Positions 44,854 to 54,360 of a DNA stretch of 64,000 nt are shown piece after piece. Each line of letters opens with the position of its first letter. Positions within the stretch are counted from its first letter, which is position 1. Below the pieces are notes generated by a model that was not told the origin of the DNA, did no database searches, and saw nothing but the letters and a program-made list of their open reading frames with translations. The stretch comes from Adiantum capillus-veneris (taxonomy: Eukaryota; Streptophyta; Polypodiopsida; Polypodiales; Pteridaceae). The stretch is from positions 17,102,978 through 17,166,977 of the forward strand of contig CM043961.1 of NCBI GenBank assembly GCA_014529385.2, written 5' to 3'. A program made the translations under genes and the position numbers.

Positions 44854-44869
44854 TGGTATCAGAGCTTTG
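44854..44869 (+). other. Primer-binding site, tRNA-Met
   Basis: TGGTATCAGAGCTTTG, one base after the LTR; the 12-base plant initiator tRNA-Met match is perfect. Confidence 0.93.
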
Positions 44870-45209
44870 GCAATGTTTTGTATCACTCAAGGAAAGAACC
44901 ACAAGAATCACAAGAATCTTTTTTGCTTGTTGCCATCGCACGAACCCAAGTTCGCTTGGGCTTGTCGATTCCTAATCGTGTTTTTGAAGAGTGACAAGAA
45001 TCCTAGGAAAGAAGGGCTTGTCCAGCCTCCCCTTGTGTCTCTTTTCACTCATTGAGAGCGGACCGTGCACTTAGCGGCTGGCCAATCGGCGTGAGGTGGG
45101 AAAGCAACCTTGCTATGAGCGCAAGGCCGCCAAGGGGTGCGCCCGCAGAAAGGAGTAGAACTCGGGTGAAGAGAAGATCCTTCTCAAACACAGTTTGGAA
45201 GCGAAAGAA

Positions 45210-45340
45210 AACCTCAAGAACCTCAAGACTCCCAAGAACCTCAAGACCCTCAAGAACCCAAGACACCCAAGAACCCAAGACCCCCAAGAACCCAAGTTCT
45301 TCGTGAACTTAAGAACCCAAGACCACAAGAACCCACCACT
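45210..45340 (+). repeat. Leader tandem repeat, CAAGAACC(C/T) units
   Basis: About ten diverged units of CAAGAACCTCAAGAC / CCAAGAACCCAAGAC in the leader just before the ORF. Minus-strand frames here (LGVLRFLRF-type) are only translations of the repeat. Confidence 0.85.
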
Positions 45341-45366
45341 TCAGAAAGGTCATCACTCGAAGCGGA

Positions 45367-46818
45367 ATGGATACTTCGCTTGGAGGTGATGAGCATGAGA
45401 GAGGCGAAGAAGAATTTTCCCCACCACGAGGTTTTTCCAACCCTCCCCCTTCCCCATCTACGACAAGGATTACACTAACTCATATGGAGGCTTTCAACAA
45501 GAGGATGATGGACAGGAAGTTAGAAAGCGAAGAACGAATCGCGGCCATAGAGCATAAGTACCAAGAAAGAATGGCAGTCATAGCCCGTGCGAGCGAGCAA
45601 GCCCGCTTGGAAGCCAAAGTAAGAAAAGCAGAAAGAGAAGCAAAAAGAAAGGCCGACTTGGAGCGTGAGCGTGAGCAAGCGCGCTTGGCGGCCGAACAGA
45701 GCGCTCGACGCATGAAAGAGATGTTGCGACTCTTTTCTCAAGTGCAGGCGCACTTTGCACAGCATCGGGAAAAGGAGACTCTCTTAGTCTCTTCTTCTCC
45801 AAAGCAAGACACACAGGATTTGCATGATTATGAGAAGCATGATAATTTGAATGACAATGACAAGCATGATGAATTGAATGACAATGATTTGCATGATGAT
45901 TTGATTGACAAAGATAAGCATGATGATTTGGATGTTAATGATGAGCATCATGATTTGCATGATCAAGATGTGATTTCTCACAAGCATGATGATTTGCATG
46001 ATCAAGAGGTAATTTCTCACAAGCATGATGATTTGCATGATCAAGAGGTGATTTCTCACAAGCATGATGAGTTGCATGAAGATGATGTGATTGTTCACAA
46101 GGATGATGTGTTAGTGGATGCTTTTTCTAGCGAAGCTAACCTCGTTGTAGATTCGATCAATCACGAAGAACCGATCTTGGCTCTCGAGCCTAGGTCCAAA
46201 GAACCCTCAGAGGAAGTATTATGTGTTCGCATGATTGATACGCACGCATTGTTCGAGTGTTTCATTCATGATCGTTTCCTGTATTTTAGTCAACGTCTTT
46301 ATGTGATCCCTTTTACTAGGCATGACATATTGTACGTTGAGTACGTTTCACTCATGGATGAGCACCAATGTATGCGGATTTTTCATGATAAGCTGAAAAG
46401 TATGTATGTAAGGAAGTCACATTCCAAGTCTCTTCCTTGGCATGACACATTTGTAGAACGAGCACATGAAAGTCTGAGCACCAAGCATGGGCATTTCCGT
46501 TGTGAATTGCCACACTTGATTGCTTCAGATCATAAGAGAAAGATTCGATCTCATTGTTTGCGTGTGTGTGGTGAACGGGTTAGCACTCCGTCTCTTTGTT
46601 CATCTACTTTGCATGCACAGTCTTTGAGGAAGACAAGATTTTTTCCACTCACTTTACATGGAATAGGTATGTTCATGGTTTTGTGTTGGAAATGGTTTCA
46701 GGAATTTTCAGCCATGGAGATTCTTGAAGAAGAAAGAAGCATGACTCTCGACAAAGTTGAAGCATCCAAGAGGCCACAAAAGACTCCGTGTCGCTTTCGG
46801 TGCGGCCCAAAGAAGTAA
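45367..46818 (+). CDS. 483-residue protein of unknown function: coiled coil, His/Asp repeat, C-terminal domain
   Basis: ATG at 45367 (MDTSLGGDEHERGEEEF), stop at 46816. Residues 1-35 are acidic then Pro-rich (NPPPSPSTTR). Residues ~38-140 form a charged helix likely to be a coiled coil (EAFNKRMMDRKLESEERIAA; KVRKAEREAKRKADLERERE). Residues ~150-250 are His/Asp-rich, ending in four ~13-residue units of the type HDDLHDQEVISHK. Residues ~285-420 look globular (LCVRMIDTHALFECFIHDRF; RLYVIPFTRHDILYVEYVSL). Near the end, FFPLTLHGIGMFMVLCWKWF and EILEEERSMTLDKVEA. I know no matching family. It may replace gag, since oligomerisation and nucleic-acid binding would suit, but no zinc knuckle is seen. 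A frame overlapping its end (46788-47021) is of uncertain meaning. Confidence 0.8.
   Translation: MDTSLGGDEHERGEEEFSPPRGFSNPPPSPSTTRITLTHMEAFNKRMMDRKLESEERIAAIEHKYQERMAVIARASEQARLEAKVRKAEREAKRKADLEREREQARLAAEQSARRMKEMLRLFSQVQAHFAQHREKETLLVSSSPKQDTQDLHDYEKHDNLNDNDKHDELNDNDLHDDLIDKDKHDDLDVNDEHHDLHDQDVISHKHDDLHDQEVISHKHDDLHDQEVISHKHDELHEDDVIVHKDDVLVDAFSSEANLVVDSINHEEPILALEPRSKEPSEEVLCVRMIDTHALFECFIHDRFLYFSQRLYVIPFTRHDILYVEYVSLMDEHQCMRIFHDKLKSMYVRKSHSKSLPWHDTFVERAHESLSTKHGHFRCELPHLIASDHKRKIRSHCLRVCGERVSTPSLCSSTLHAQSLRKTRFFPLTLHGIGMFMVLCWKWFQEFSAMEILEEERSMTLDKVEASKRPQKTPCRFRCGPKK
45949..46101 (+). repeat. 39-bp coding tandem repeat, four units
   Basis: Units of CATGATGATTTGCATGATC... ending TTTCTCACAAG: a 36-bp first unit, then three of 39 bp (45985, 46024, 46063). 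In frame, each encodes about 13 residues rich in His and Asp. Confidence 0.9.
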
Positions 46819-46958
46819 GCGTTGCAGACCTTTATGAAGTTCAAGTACCGCACGACTCACACATCAGAGTGGGCCGGCAAAGAGTCCCTTCCAAGATTCC
46901 GGATACTATTGGCGATCTCCCTCGACGCCATACAGTTCGGTACCAGTACCTCACTTTG

Positions 46959-46970
46959 AAAAGGAGGGGA
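46959..46970 (+). other. Polypurine tract of the non-autonomous element
   Basis: AAAAGGAGGGGA directly before the 3' LTR. Confidence 0.9.
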
Positions 46971-48122
46971 TGTCACGTGACAAATCCAACCCTTTGTGTC
47001 CGTGGACAAGCTACAGCATAACAAGGTTCAGTCAGTCCAGTCAGTCTAGATTAAAAGTGCTCTGCCACTTTTGTGAGTCTATTCGTAGACCGTGCATGCC
47101 CAGTCACTTAGTGTAGATGCATATCCTCTGGTTGCACACAACATGATCATCAGTATTCCCATCAGAATCCATCAGATTCCATCAGGGGAATTTTCCAATG
47201 CATTTAGCCTATTTTTCCTATTTTTGACATTTTTCACTTATTAATTTTAGCGACTTTCCAACAAAAGTAGGTAGGGAAATTTGGGTAAGAAAATATATAA
47301 GCAAACCAAAGCTAGCACTCTTTGGTAGATGAGCAAGGAGCACAACAGGCCTTTGGCAGCAGGTACTCCCCTCTCTCAGCAGACTCTCCAAGCTTCCCTT
47401 GGAGATCCCATCACCCCTTCAGCCCCAACGTTTTTGCTCATTGCCAACACCCCATCCTGCTTGGCGTTTTCAGCATTGGCTAGACCGCAACAGCCACATG
47501 CACCTAGCGTTTTCAATTATCGCCATCAAAGCTGCAAAGTAGCTAGCGTTTTCAGCCTTCATTCGAAGCAGACAAATCAGCGTTTTCAGCGTCAAGTACA
47601 GCAGCGTTTTCAGCATCAGAAAAAGCAGCAGATCAGCGTTATTTGTGAAGATTTTTAGCCTTCAAAAACGCAGCCAAATCTGCGTTTTTTAGCTTTCCGA
47701 ATCAGCCAGAAAATTCAACAGATAGCGTTTTGTGGATAGCAGTAAGAAGGCTGCAGATTTCAGCCCTTAGGTCATTGTCGCCATCCCCGTCGTCGTCACC
47801 GACATAGTCCCAAGTTGCATCAGTTTCCATGCATTATCATTGTACCACTTTGTGCAATCAATAGTAGACCACTCTCGCCGACGAGAGTGGGGCCTTCTGA
47901 GGAGGGATTTTACAACGTCTCTGGTGTCGTATCTCTCTTCTTTCTCTCTATCTCATAGTCTCATACACTTGCATGCACAGTGTCCACTCACTTTGTTCGT
48001 GATCATAACACTCTCCATTAAGAACGGAAGGCTCTCCCTTCCATAAGAACTAAAAGGAACCTTGAGCAAATATAGATCACTCATCTCGAGAAAGTACAAC
48101 ATTCATTCCGCTGCACCTTTCA
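46971..48122 (+). repeat. 3' LTR of the non-autonomous element (full length)
   Basis: 1,152 bp, TGTCACGTGACA to GCACCTTTCA. U3 includes a TATA-like AAATATATAAGC near 47291 and, from 47460 to 47735, about eight copies of GCGTTTTCAGC or close variants. The frame 47329-47658 through this array is a by-product of the repeats. Confidence 0.92.
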
Positions 48123-48205
48123 GATTAGCATGCAAAGCTTTAATCTCTTCCTGCATAGCAAGCTCCCACTTGTTGCTATGCTCAAGTCTTTGCCTCTTTA
48201 TACGT
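48123..48205 (-). pseudogene. Short copia RT segment between the two inserts
   Basis: On the minus strand it encodes SNKWELAMQEEIKALHAN (with one frame change), the start of the copia RT region that continues at 44356. Its other end abuts the Tat-like gypsy at 48206. It shows that the two insertions were separate events ~80 bp apart. Confidence 0.85.
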
Positions 48206-49348
48206 TGTCAGGAGTTTTTTGGAGCAAGGGATTGTGCATATGTACATATACATGCATGGTGCATCAAATAAAGAATTGCCCATTTTCCAGAGACAGGTGG
48301 TTACGTGGGGCCCACATGTGTGCAGGTAGGACAGGGTGTACATAGTGCATCGATTTTCACTATTACCAGTACCACTGTGTTTTTTCTACAATAAGGAGGA
48401 GTTGGTAGCGCATAAAACTTCTCGAGGAAGCTATCCGCGGGCCGACGACATGAGGTAAGCAGGTGCGTCAGATGGCATCGAGTGGCGTCAGGAGGTCGAA
48501 CGGGGTCAATACTTGCACGCAGAGAAGTATGGACACGACGTGGGTGTTTTCTTGTGATACTTATGCAGAAAGGTCATCATGAGGACCACTTTTTGGGGCC
48601 ACTTCACGTGGTTGCGGGATGCATTATTTGGAAAAATTGAGTGCCAGGTGTGCGGATGATGCAAAAAGGTGACAACTATGCACTCCGAGGTCAGATTTTG
48701 GCATGTTCGGGGTCTGTTTGAGGTCATCTAAAAGGCCACGGGTGCCCAACTAATAAAGCTAAGTGTGGGAACTGAAAAAACTGAGAGAAGACCAGAAAAA
48801 ACGTGGAGAGGAGAGGAGGAACAGTCGCAAGTGCGTTTTTGCTGTTTTTGGAGCATTTTTTGGCCCTAAACTGCTTATCCAAGGTCGGATTTGAGCACTG
48901 TGACATTGCAAGGTGGGGTTTTTGGGCGTTCCGGATGCAATGGCGCTGTCCATTTTGCCAAATTTCTCACAGATTTTCTGTTGTTTTTCTGTGTAATCTT
49001 CTCCGGTGAGTGAAGCCTCTGCTTAACTTTGTGGTTGTATCTGGTGTATTTCCTCAATACTGTGTAAACTATTTGCCCCATTGGTGTTGGGTTGAGTTTC
49101 ATTGAGTCTAAACAACAACAATTTGCCTCCTTTGAGCTGAATTGAGAGTGTATGTGTGAGTGTGTATGTGTGAGTGTTGAGTGGGCAAGTGGGAAATCTC
49201 TCTCTTCTCACTCCGTCCTGTGTGTTTCCTGTCTCGGCCAGGCTGGTTGTGTAAGCCGAGTGGTGCCCCATAATGTGTGTGTGTATCATCCCAAGAGTAT
49301 GTGTCGGGTCATTATAGAGGCGTTGTGTGTGTTTCCATCCCGCTCACA
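48206..49348 (+). repeat. 5' LTR of the Tat-like element
   Basis: 1,143 bp, TGTCAGGAGTTTT to CCCGCTCACA. Minus-strand frames seen in both LTRs (48506-48953, 56098-56545) are duplicated because the LTR is; they are not genes. Confidence 0.93.
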
Positions 49349-49353
49349 TTCTA

Positions 49354-49373
49354 TTGGCGTCTCCACGGAGGAT
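49354..49373 (+). other. Primer-binding site, probably tRNA-Arg type
   Basis: TTGGCGTCTCCACGGAGG begins a few bases after the LTR. It resembles the TGGCGACTCCAC... site of Ogre/Tat elements, with mismatches. Confidence 0.6.
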
Positions 49374-50406
49374 CTTCTTCGAGTACCTTCTGCTTCGAGC
49401 TTCAAGCTTCGAGATTCCGGGCTAAAGGTTACAGCTTACAGGTTACAAGTTACAGGGACAGGTACAGGTACAAGTGATTCACACAGGTACAGGTAGCTGG
49501 AGTACAGTGATATACTAGCAGTTATGTCACTTGCAGTTGTTGTCGGTATGCATCACTTGGCGTCTATTTGAGCGCATTGTCTGCTGGATTGTACGTTACT
49601 TGTGGAAACTGCCATTGTACGCATTTGTGGAGCCATACTTGGTTGTATTTGGCAGTCCCAACCATTTCTGAGACTTGGTATGGAAGATAGCCATTTCTGA
49701 GACTTGACTATACGCGATTTGCATCAGCCTTCGTGTGAGGGTCGATAGTGTGAGGTTTTTATTGAGTTGGGGGATTCTCAAATGTGGAGATCCTTTCGGT
49801 GATACAAGTAGCTGGAGCACCCTTTTCGTGACCTCGCCATAGGCTATATACTAGTGATTCCTAATAAATGCTCGAGTTCTATTGTTGGCAGTTTATGCAT
49901 ACATAGACAGTCTATATTTTGGATTCACACTGCTCTATTTCTAGGGGAACTCTGCAAAATTTTTTCCAAGTTATGATGGTTGGTTTTTTGGTCTTTTGAG
50001 CCATTTATGCTGTTATGCTACTGAAATTTTGGCAAAATCAGAGGTTAAGTCAGGTGTGCCTTCTTGGGAGCTTCATGGTTGGCTTTAATGGATGATCAAA
50101 ATGGCCCTCAATTCACTCCATTTCATTTAACTCAAAGAATCCAGATGAATGTTCATGTGTCCAAGAAGATTTTTTTCCAGCAGCGCAGTCTTTATGTTCG
50201 GGCCAAGAAGATTACGAGAGATCTTGGAATGTCCTTTGCCTGTTGTAATTCCGATGATCAACTATGAAAACTCATTTGATGTGCATGTGTTTGTCCTTAT
50301 CTAAAGTTGAGCTCCATTGAAGTTTCTGGGGATTGGGTAGTCAAAAGTTTTGGATTCTTGCACGTGTGTTCAAAGGGGTTCTCAAAGCATTGTAACTTGG
50401 GTAGCC
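49374..50406 (+). other. Leader of the Tat-like element
   Basis: No gene. A short ACAGGTACAGGTTACA-type repeat at 49430-49500. The frame 50064-50267 has no recognised domain. Confidence 0.5.
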
Positions 50407-51420
50407 ATGGCTTTCTCTTATCCGGAGTTTCATGAAAGAAGTGATGAAGATGTGGAAGATTTTTTGGAAAAGATGGAGGTTGCCTGCATTAGCAACCAGA
50501 TTCATGACCCTGCGCAGATGTTACGTCTTCTCCAAATTTGTTTGAAGAGTGATGCACGAGTCTGGTCCAAAACATTTGAAGAGGAGTTGCGTGCAGCGGA
50601 TCCACCTGTAAGATTGAGTTGGGACAATCTAAGGCATGGGTTGGAAGTGGAGTTTGTGAAGATAGAAGATCCTGACAAAGTGTGACAAGAAGTACAAGGT
50701 TTGGTGCAAAAGGAAGGTGAGCCAGTAGATGCGTACATACGTAAGTTCTCATTGGCATGGGAGCGGATGTGCAAGGCCTTAGCACCACAGGTACCCCCGC
50801 CTGACATGATGAAGAAGGACAGGTTCTTGGCTGCTCTTTGGGAGAATATACGTTGGAGAGTGGAGCTAAAGAATCTTAGGACATATGAAGATGCACTAGA
50901 GATAGCAAGAAACAAAGAGTGGAAGTTGAGGAAAATGAGCCAGTTAGGGGTGGAGTCTTTGCCCTTGAGGTCTGAATTTCAACCTATAGAGTCTTTACAA
51001 GGTCGCATGTCAGGGGTTCATCATGAACCAGTGGTTCCTGTTACCGCTCAAGTTATGCCAGCAGTGGTCACTACAACAGTGCAAGATGATGGGATAAGGC
51101 AAGACATGAGGCAAGTGGTAGATTTGATGAAGAATCTCAGCCTAAACATGCTAGGTCAAGTGGGAAATAATCGAGGTCGAGGGAGGTTTGCAAATCAGCC
51201 AGGAGGTGAAGAAAGGCCTAGGAATGGTGTTGGACAAAGCAATGGTAGGTTTTGGAGGCAAACGCCCACATGTTATAATTGTGGAGAGTTGGGTCACATC
51301 AGCCCGCAATGTGATAAACCACCAAGGATGGGGGGAGACATGTATCCATTGCCAAGACAGGTGCTAACTAAGTCAAATGATTATGGCATCGAAATTAAGG
51401 GAGACGAAGGAACCAGTGGA
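50407..51420 (+). pseudogene. gag of the Tat-like element: capsid domain and zinc knuckle
   Basis: Starts MAFSYPEFHERSDEDVEDFL at 50407. A capsid-like helical region follows (MLRLLQICLKSDARVWSKTF; DAYIRKFSLAWERMCKAL; RFLAALWENIRWRVELKNL). The knuckle CYNCGELGHISPQC at 51271-51312 is complete (Cys-x2-Cys-x4-His-x4-Cys). One TGA at 50683-50685 sits where Trp is plausible; otherwise the frame is open to the end of protease. Confidence 0.9.
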
Positions 51421-52482
51421 CTGACCCAGGAGGAAAAGGGAAAGACAAAAGTGCTAAGTGTAGTCACCTTGGAGAAGGCATCAAAGCTAGAGGATACATT
51501 AGTGATGCCTATTGGGAAGAGGACCACAGAGGATAAGGAAGGAAGAAGTGCCCCAGGTCCTAGTAAGAAGAAAGGAAAGAGCCATGAAGGCGAGGATGTC
51601 AAGGCCAAGAGGAAAAGGAGAGCTCGTCGAAAGTTTCATGTTTTAGATTTTCCACTAGGGGATGGGCAATTAAGCTATGACTTGAAGGAGGATCTGACGA
51701 GCAGGAAGGCAGATGTTACTTTTGGGCAGCTTATAGAGATGGTGCCTAAGCTAAAGCGACAGTGGAAGAGGATGGTTAACCCAATGGAGAAAGAGCCAGA
51801 GAGAGGTTCAGTAAAGGTGTTGGCAATGGATGAGCTACCAGACATTTGTCCAATAGTAGATGTGTGGCATAAAAGGAAAAATTTGGGACAAGGTTATGTG
51901 GATGGCGGAGCCCAAATATGTGTCATAACACACTCATGCGTTGAGAAGATGGGTCTCACAGTGGCTGGGGTGTCAAGTTTTCGGATCAGATTGGCAAACC
52001 ATCAAAAAATAAAATTCTTGGGTGTTGTAAAGAGCTTAGAAGTGCAGGCATATGATGCAAAGGCAGTGGTTGATTTTCATGTGATGCCAGCAGGGTTGGG
52101 AACATATCCTATTATACTGGGCAGACCATGGTTACGTGCAGTGGGAGCTGTTCAAGATTGGCGACATGGTACGATTAGCCTCTATGGAAAGACAGGTACC
52201 AAGAAGCTTTATAATATGGACACAAGGAAACGATTAGAGGAGCTTTCTGAAGATGAGGATGAGTCTAGTGATGAAAACTCTTCCACGGTGACAGATGAGG
52301 ACAGTGATAGCACTACCAGCAGTGATGAGGATGCTGATGTTGCATTTCTTTTGATGGACAAAGAAATCCAGGAGTTTGGTTTAGTTGCATTTGCGAATGA
52401 GGTTGAAGATGAAAGTGAAGGGCCTTATGAAGTGATTGAAGGGCTGATGCAAACCAAGGTTGAGTTGTCAAAGAAGCAGTAA
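51421..52482 (+). pseudogene. Protease of the Tat-like element, with charged flanks
   Basis: A lysine-rich linker (KKKGKSHEGEDVKAKRKRR) precedes the retropepsin. The catalytic triplet is Asp-Gly-Gly (GAT GGC GGA, 51901-51909; GYVDGGAQICVITHSCV) where Asp-Ser/Thr-Gly is usual, which would probably disable it. IILGRPWLRAVGAVQDW (52108-52158) is well preserved. An acidic Ser/Glu/Asp tail (52245-52345) follows, and TAA at 52480 separates it from RT in the same frame. Confidence 0.88.
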
Positions 52483-53985
52483 TTGATGACACAAATGATC
52501 ACTGGAGACCTCTCAGCTATGGAGAAGGATATATATTTGCACATGCTGGCTAGTTTTCCTGATTTGTTCATTACTTCATATGAAGAGATCAGAGGGTTCA
52601 AGGGCGAAGAGATGCATATAGAGCTGAAAGAAGGTGCTAAGCCAGTGCGGCAAAGGCTAAGAAGGATGGGTCAAGAGCAAATGGAAGCCTTGCGAGAAGA
52701 GGTAAACAAGTTGTTGAAGGCAGGGTTCATAGTCCTTGTGGAGACCACAGAATAGGTGAGTCCAGTTGTAGTCAGTCCAAAGAAGGATGGGAAGTGGAGA
52801 ATTTGTGTAGATTTTAAACCCTTAAACGCAGCCACTAAGAAGAACCCATATCCTCTTCCATTCATCGATCAGATCTTGGATTCAGTGGCAGGTTATGAGA
52901 GGTACAGTGTGTGTGATGGTTTTTCAGGCTATTTTCAATTGAAGATTGCTCTTAAAGACCGCACAAAGACCACTTTTATTACGCCATGGGGATTCTATTG
53001 CTACACAGTATTGCCATTTGGGTTGTCAAATGGACCTTCCTTCTATCAAGAGAGAGCAAATTAGGTGTTGGAACCATTCATTGGTAGTTGTGTTAAAGCT
53101 TTTATGGATGACTTCTGTGTTTATAGCAGTAGGGCTGAACACCATAAAAAGCTGCAGATGGTATTGGCTCGATATGATGAATGTGGAGGACAACTAAATC
53201 CAAAGAAATGTCATCTAGCACAGCCAAGGGTGAAGTTATTGGGCCATATGGTGTCAGAAAATGGCATTGAGGCTGATCTAGGAGGCTGATCCAGATAAGG
53301 TTAAGTCTATTATTCTTCTTCCATCACCTACGAGTATGAAGCAATTGGCAACTTTTATACACAAAGTGAAGTACATGGCACGGTTTATTCCATTGTCTTC
53401 GCAGCTTCTTTATCCATTACAGCAAGTGGCAAAGCATGATCCATTGCAATGGGATGACAAGTGTGAAGAAGTGTTTCAAGAGGTGAAAGAGGTGTTAGGG
53501 GGGTTGTCAACCATGCAGGCTCTTGATTGGGAGAAGGTGTTTTATGTAAATCCATCAGTAGGGGATGATGCCATTGGAGCCATGCTATTGCAAAAGGGGA
53601 AGGGCAGCCATTATATGAGGCTAGTGTATTGTGCAAGCCGAGTGAAGTTGGTAGCGGAGAGAAAGTTCTCGGAAGTAGAGCTAGTGATGGCCAATGTAAT
53701 ATTTGCTTGTCGACGATTTCGTCATTACTTGCTACCACGGCCTTTTGTTTTCTTGACGAGTTATGCCTTTTTGCCACAGTTAATTAATGGTACTAACATG
53801 TTAAATGTGGTAAAGAAATGGGTACTTGAGCTGCAAGAGTTTGAGTTCTCTTTTCTAGTGGAAGATAGTACAAGGGCTACCCTAGCTGATTTGTTGACCT
53901 ACAAGGAGAATCCCCTTATTGTTAAGGAAGAGGTGGTGAGAAAGGTAGTTGAAGAAGTGCCACAGATCAGCAATGCACATGTGTT
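52483..53985 (+). pseudogene. Reverse transcriptase and RNase H of the Tat-like element
   Basis: RT: VRQRLRRMGQEQMEALREEV, then TAG at 52753 (Trp position), VVVSPKKDGKWRICVDFKPL, SVCDGFSGYFQLKIALKD, TPWGFYCYTVLPFGLSNGPS, TAG at 53062, and the catalytic FMDD at 53101-53112. HMVSENGIEAD is followed by a 13-bp tandem duplication (53269-53281 and 53282-53294), which moves the frame. RNase H then runs in the new frame (53336-53985): FYVNPSVGDDAIGAMLLQ with Asn at the usual first Asp, and FSEVELVMANVIFACRRFRH. Confidence 0.92.
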
Positions 53986-54360
53986 GTTCTTTGATGGTTC
54001 ATACAGAAAGAGCCATGATGCAGCTTCAGAAGGTATAGCACTTTATGATCCAAGGGGAAGCTAGTATGCAAGAGAGGGTTCAAATTGGATGCTCATAGTA
54101 ACAATGAGGCTGAATATGCTACTCTGGAAGCCGGATTACACATTTGTTTGAAGCATGGGGTTCGAAGGTTGAGCATAAAAGGTGATCCCTTGTTAGTGGT
54201 GAAGCAAGTGCTGGGTGTGTAGAAGAGCAAGAACACCTCATTAAAGGAAATGTGCTTCAGAATTAAAGGTTGTTAAAAAAGTTCGAAGCATGGATCATCA
54301 GACACATTGAACGTGCTCTAAATGGAGAGGCACATGAAGCAGCTCAAGGCATGATTCGGG
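53986..54360 (+). pseudogene. Second, archaeal-type RNase H (aRH)
   Basis: VLFFDGSYRKSHDAASEGIA (Asp near 53991), a stop at 54062, then in another frame AHSNNEAEYATLEAGLHI (catalytic Glu near 54103), IKGDPLLVVKQVLG (Asp near 54184), stop at 54220, and LNGEAHEAAQGMI at the end (His/Ala pair for the last site). The D-E-D spacing and SNNEAEY motif identify the RNase H copy found between RNase H and integrase in Tat elements. Two or three stops and frame changes kill it. Confidence 0.85.

Larger units (their letters stand above)
44357..48122 (+). mobile_element. Non-autonomous LTR retrotransposon with a single 483-codon ORF
   Basis: 5' LTR 44357-44852, primer site, repeat-rich leader, one long ORF, purine tract, 3' LTR 46971-48122, and a perfect GATTA duplication (44352-44356 and 48123-48127). 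No protease, RT, RNase H or integrase is present. It was probably moved in trans by an autonomous relative, as LARD/TRIM-type elements are. The ORF has no stop, unlike nearly all others in the window. Confidence 0.93.

Noticed and set aside
45045-45328. Minus-strand Leu/Val/Gly-rich ORFs upstream of the 483-codon gene
   Set aside because: Produced by the CAAGAACCC leader repeat read backwards.
47329-47658. 109-codon ORF in the 3' LTR
   Set aside because: Runs through the repeated GCGTTTTCAGC motif in an LTR; no domain.
48506-49289. Minus-strand ORFs conserved with 56098-56878
   Set aside because: They are conserved only because the two LTRs are copies of each other.
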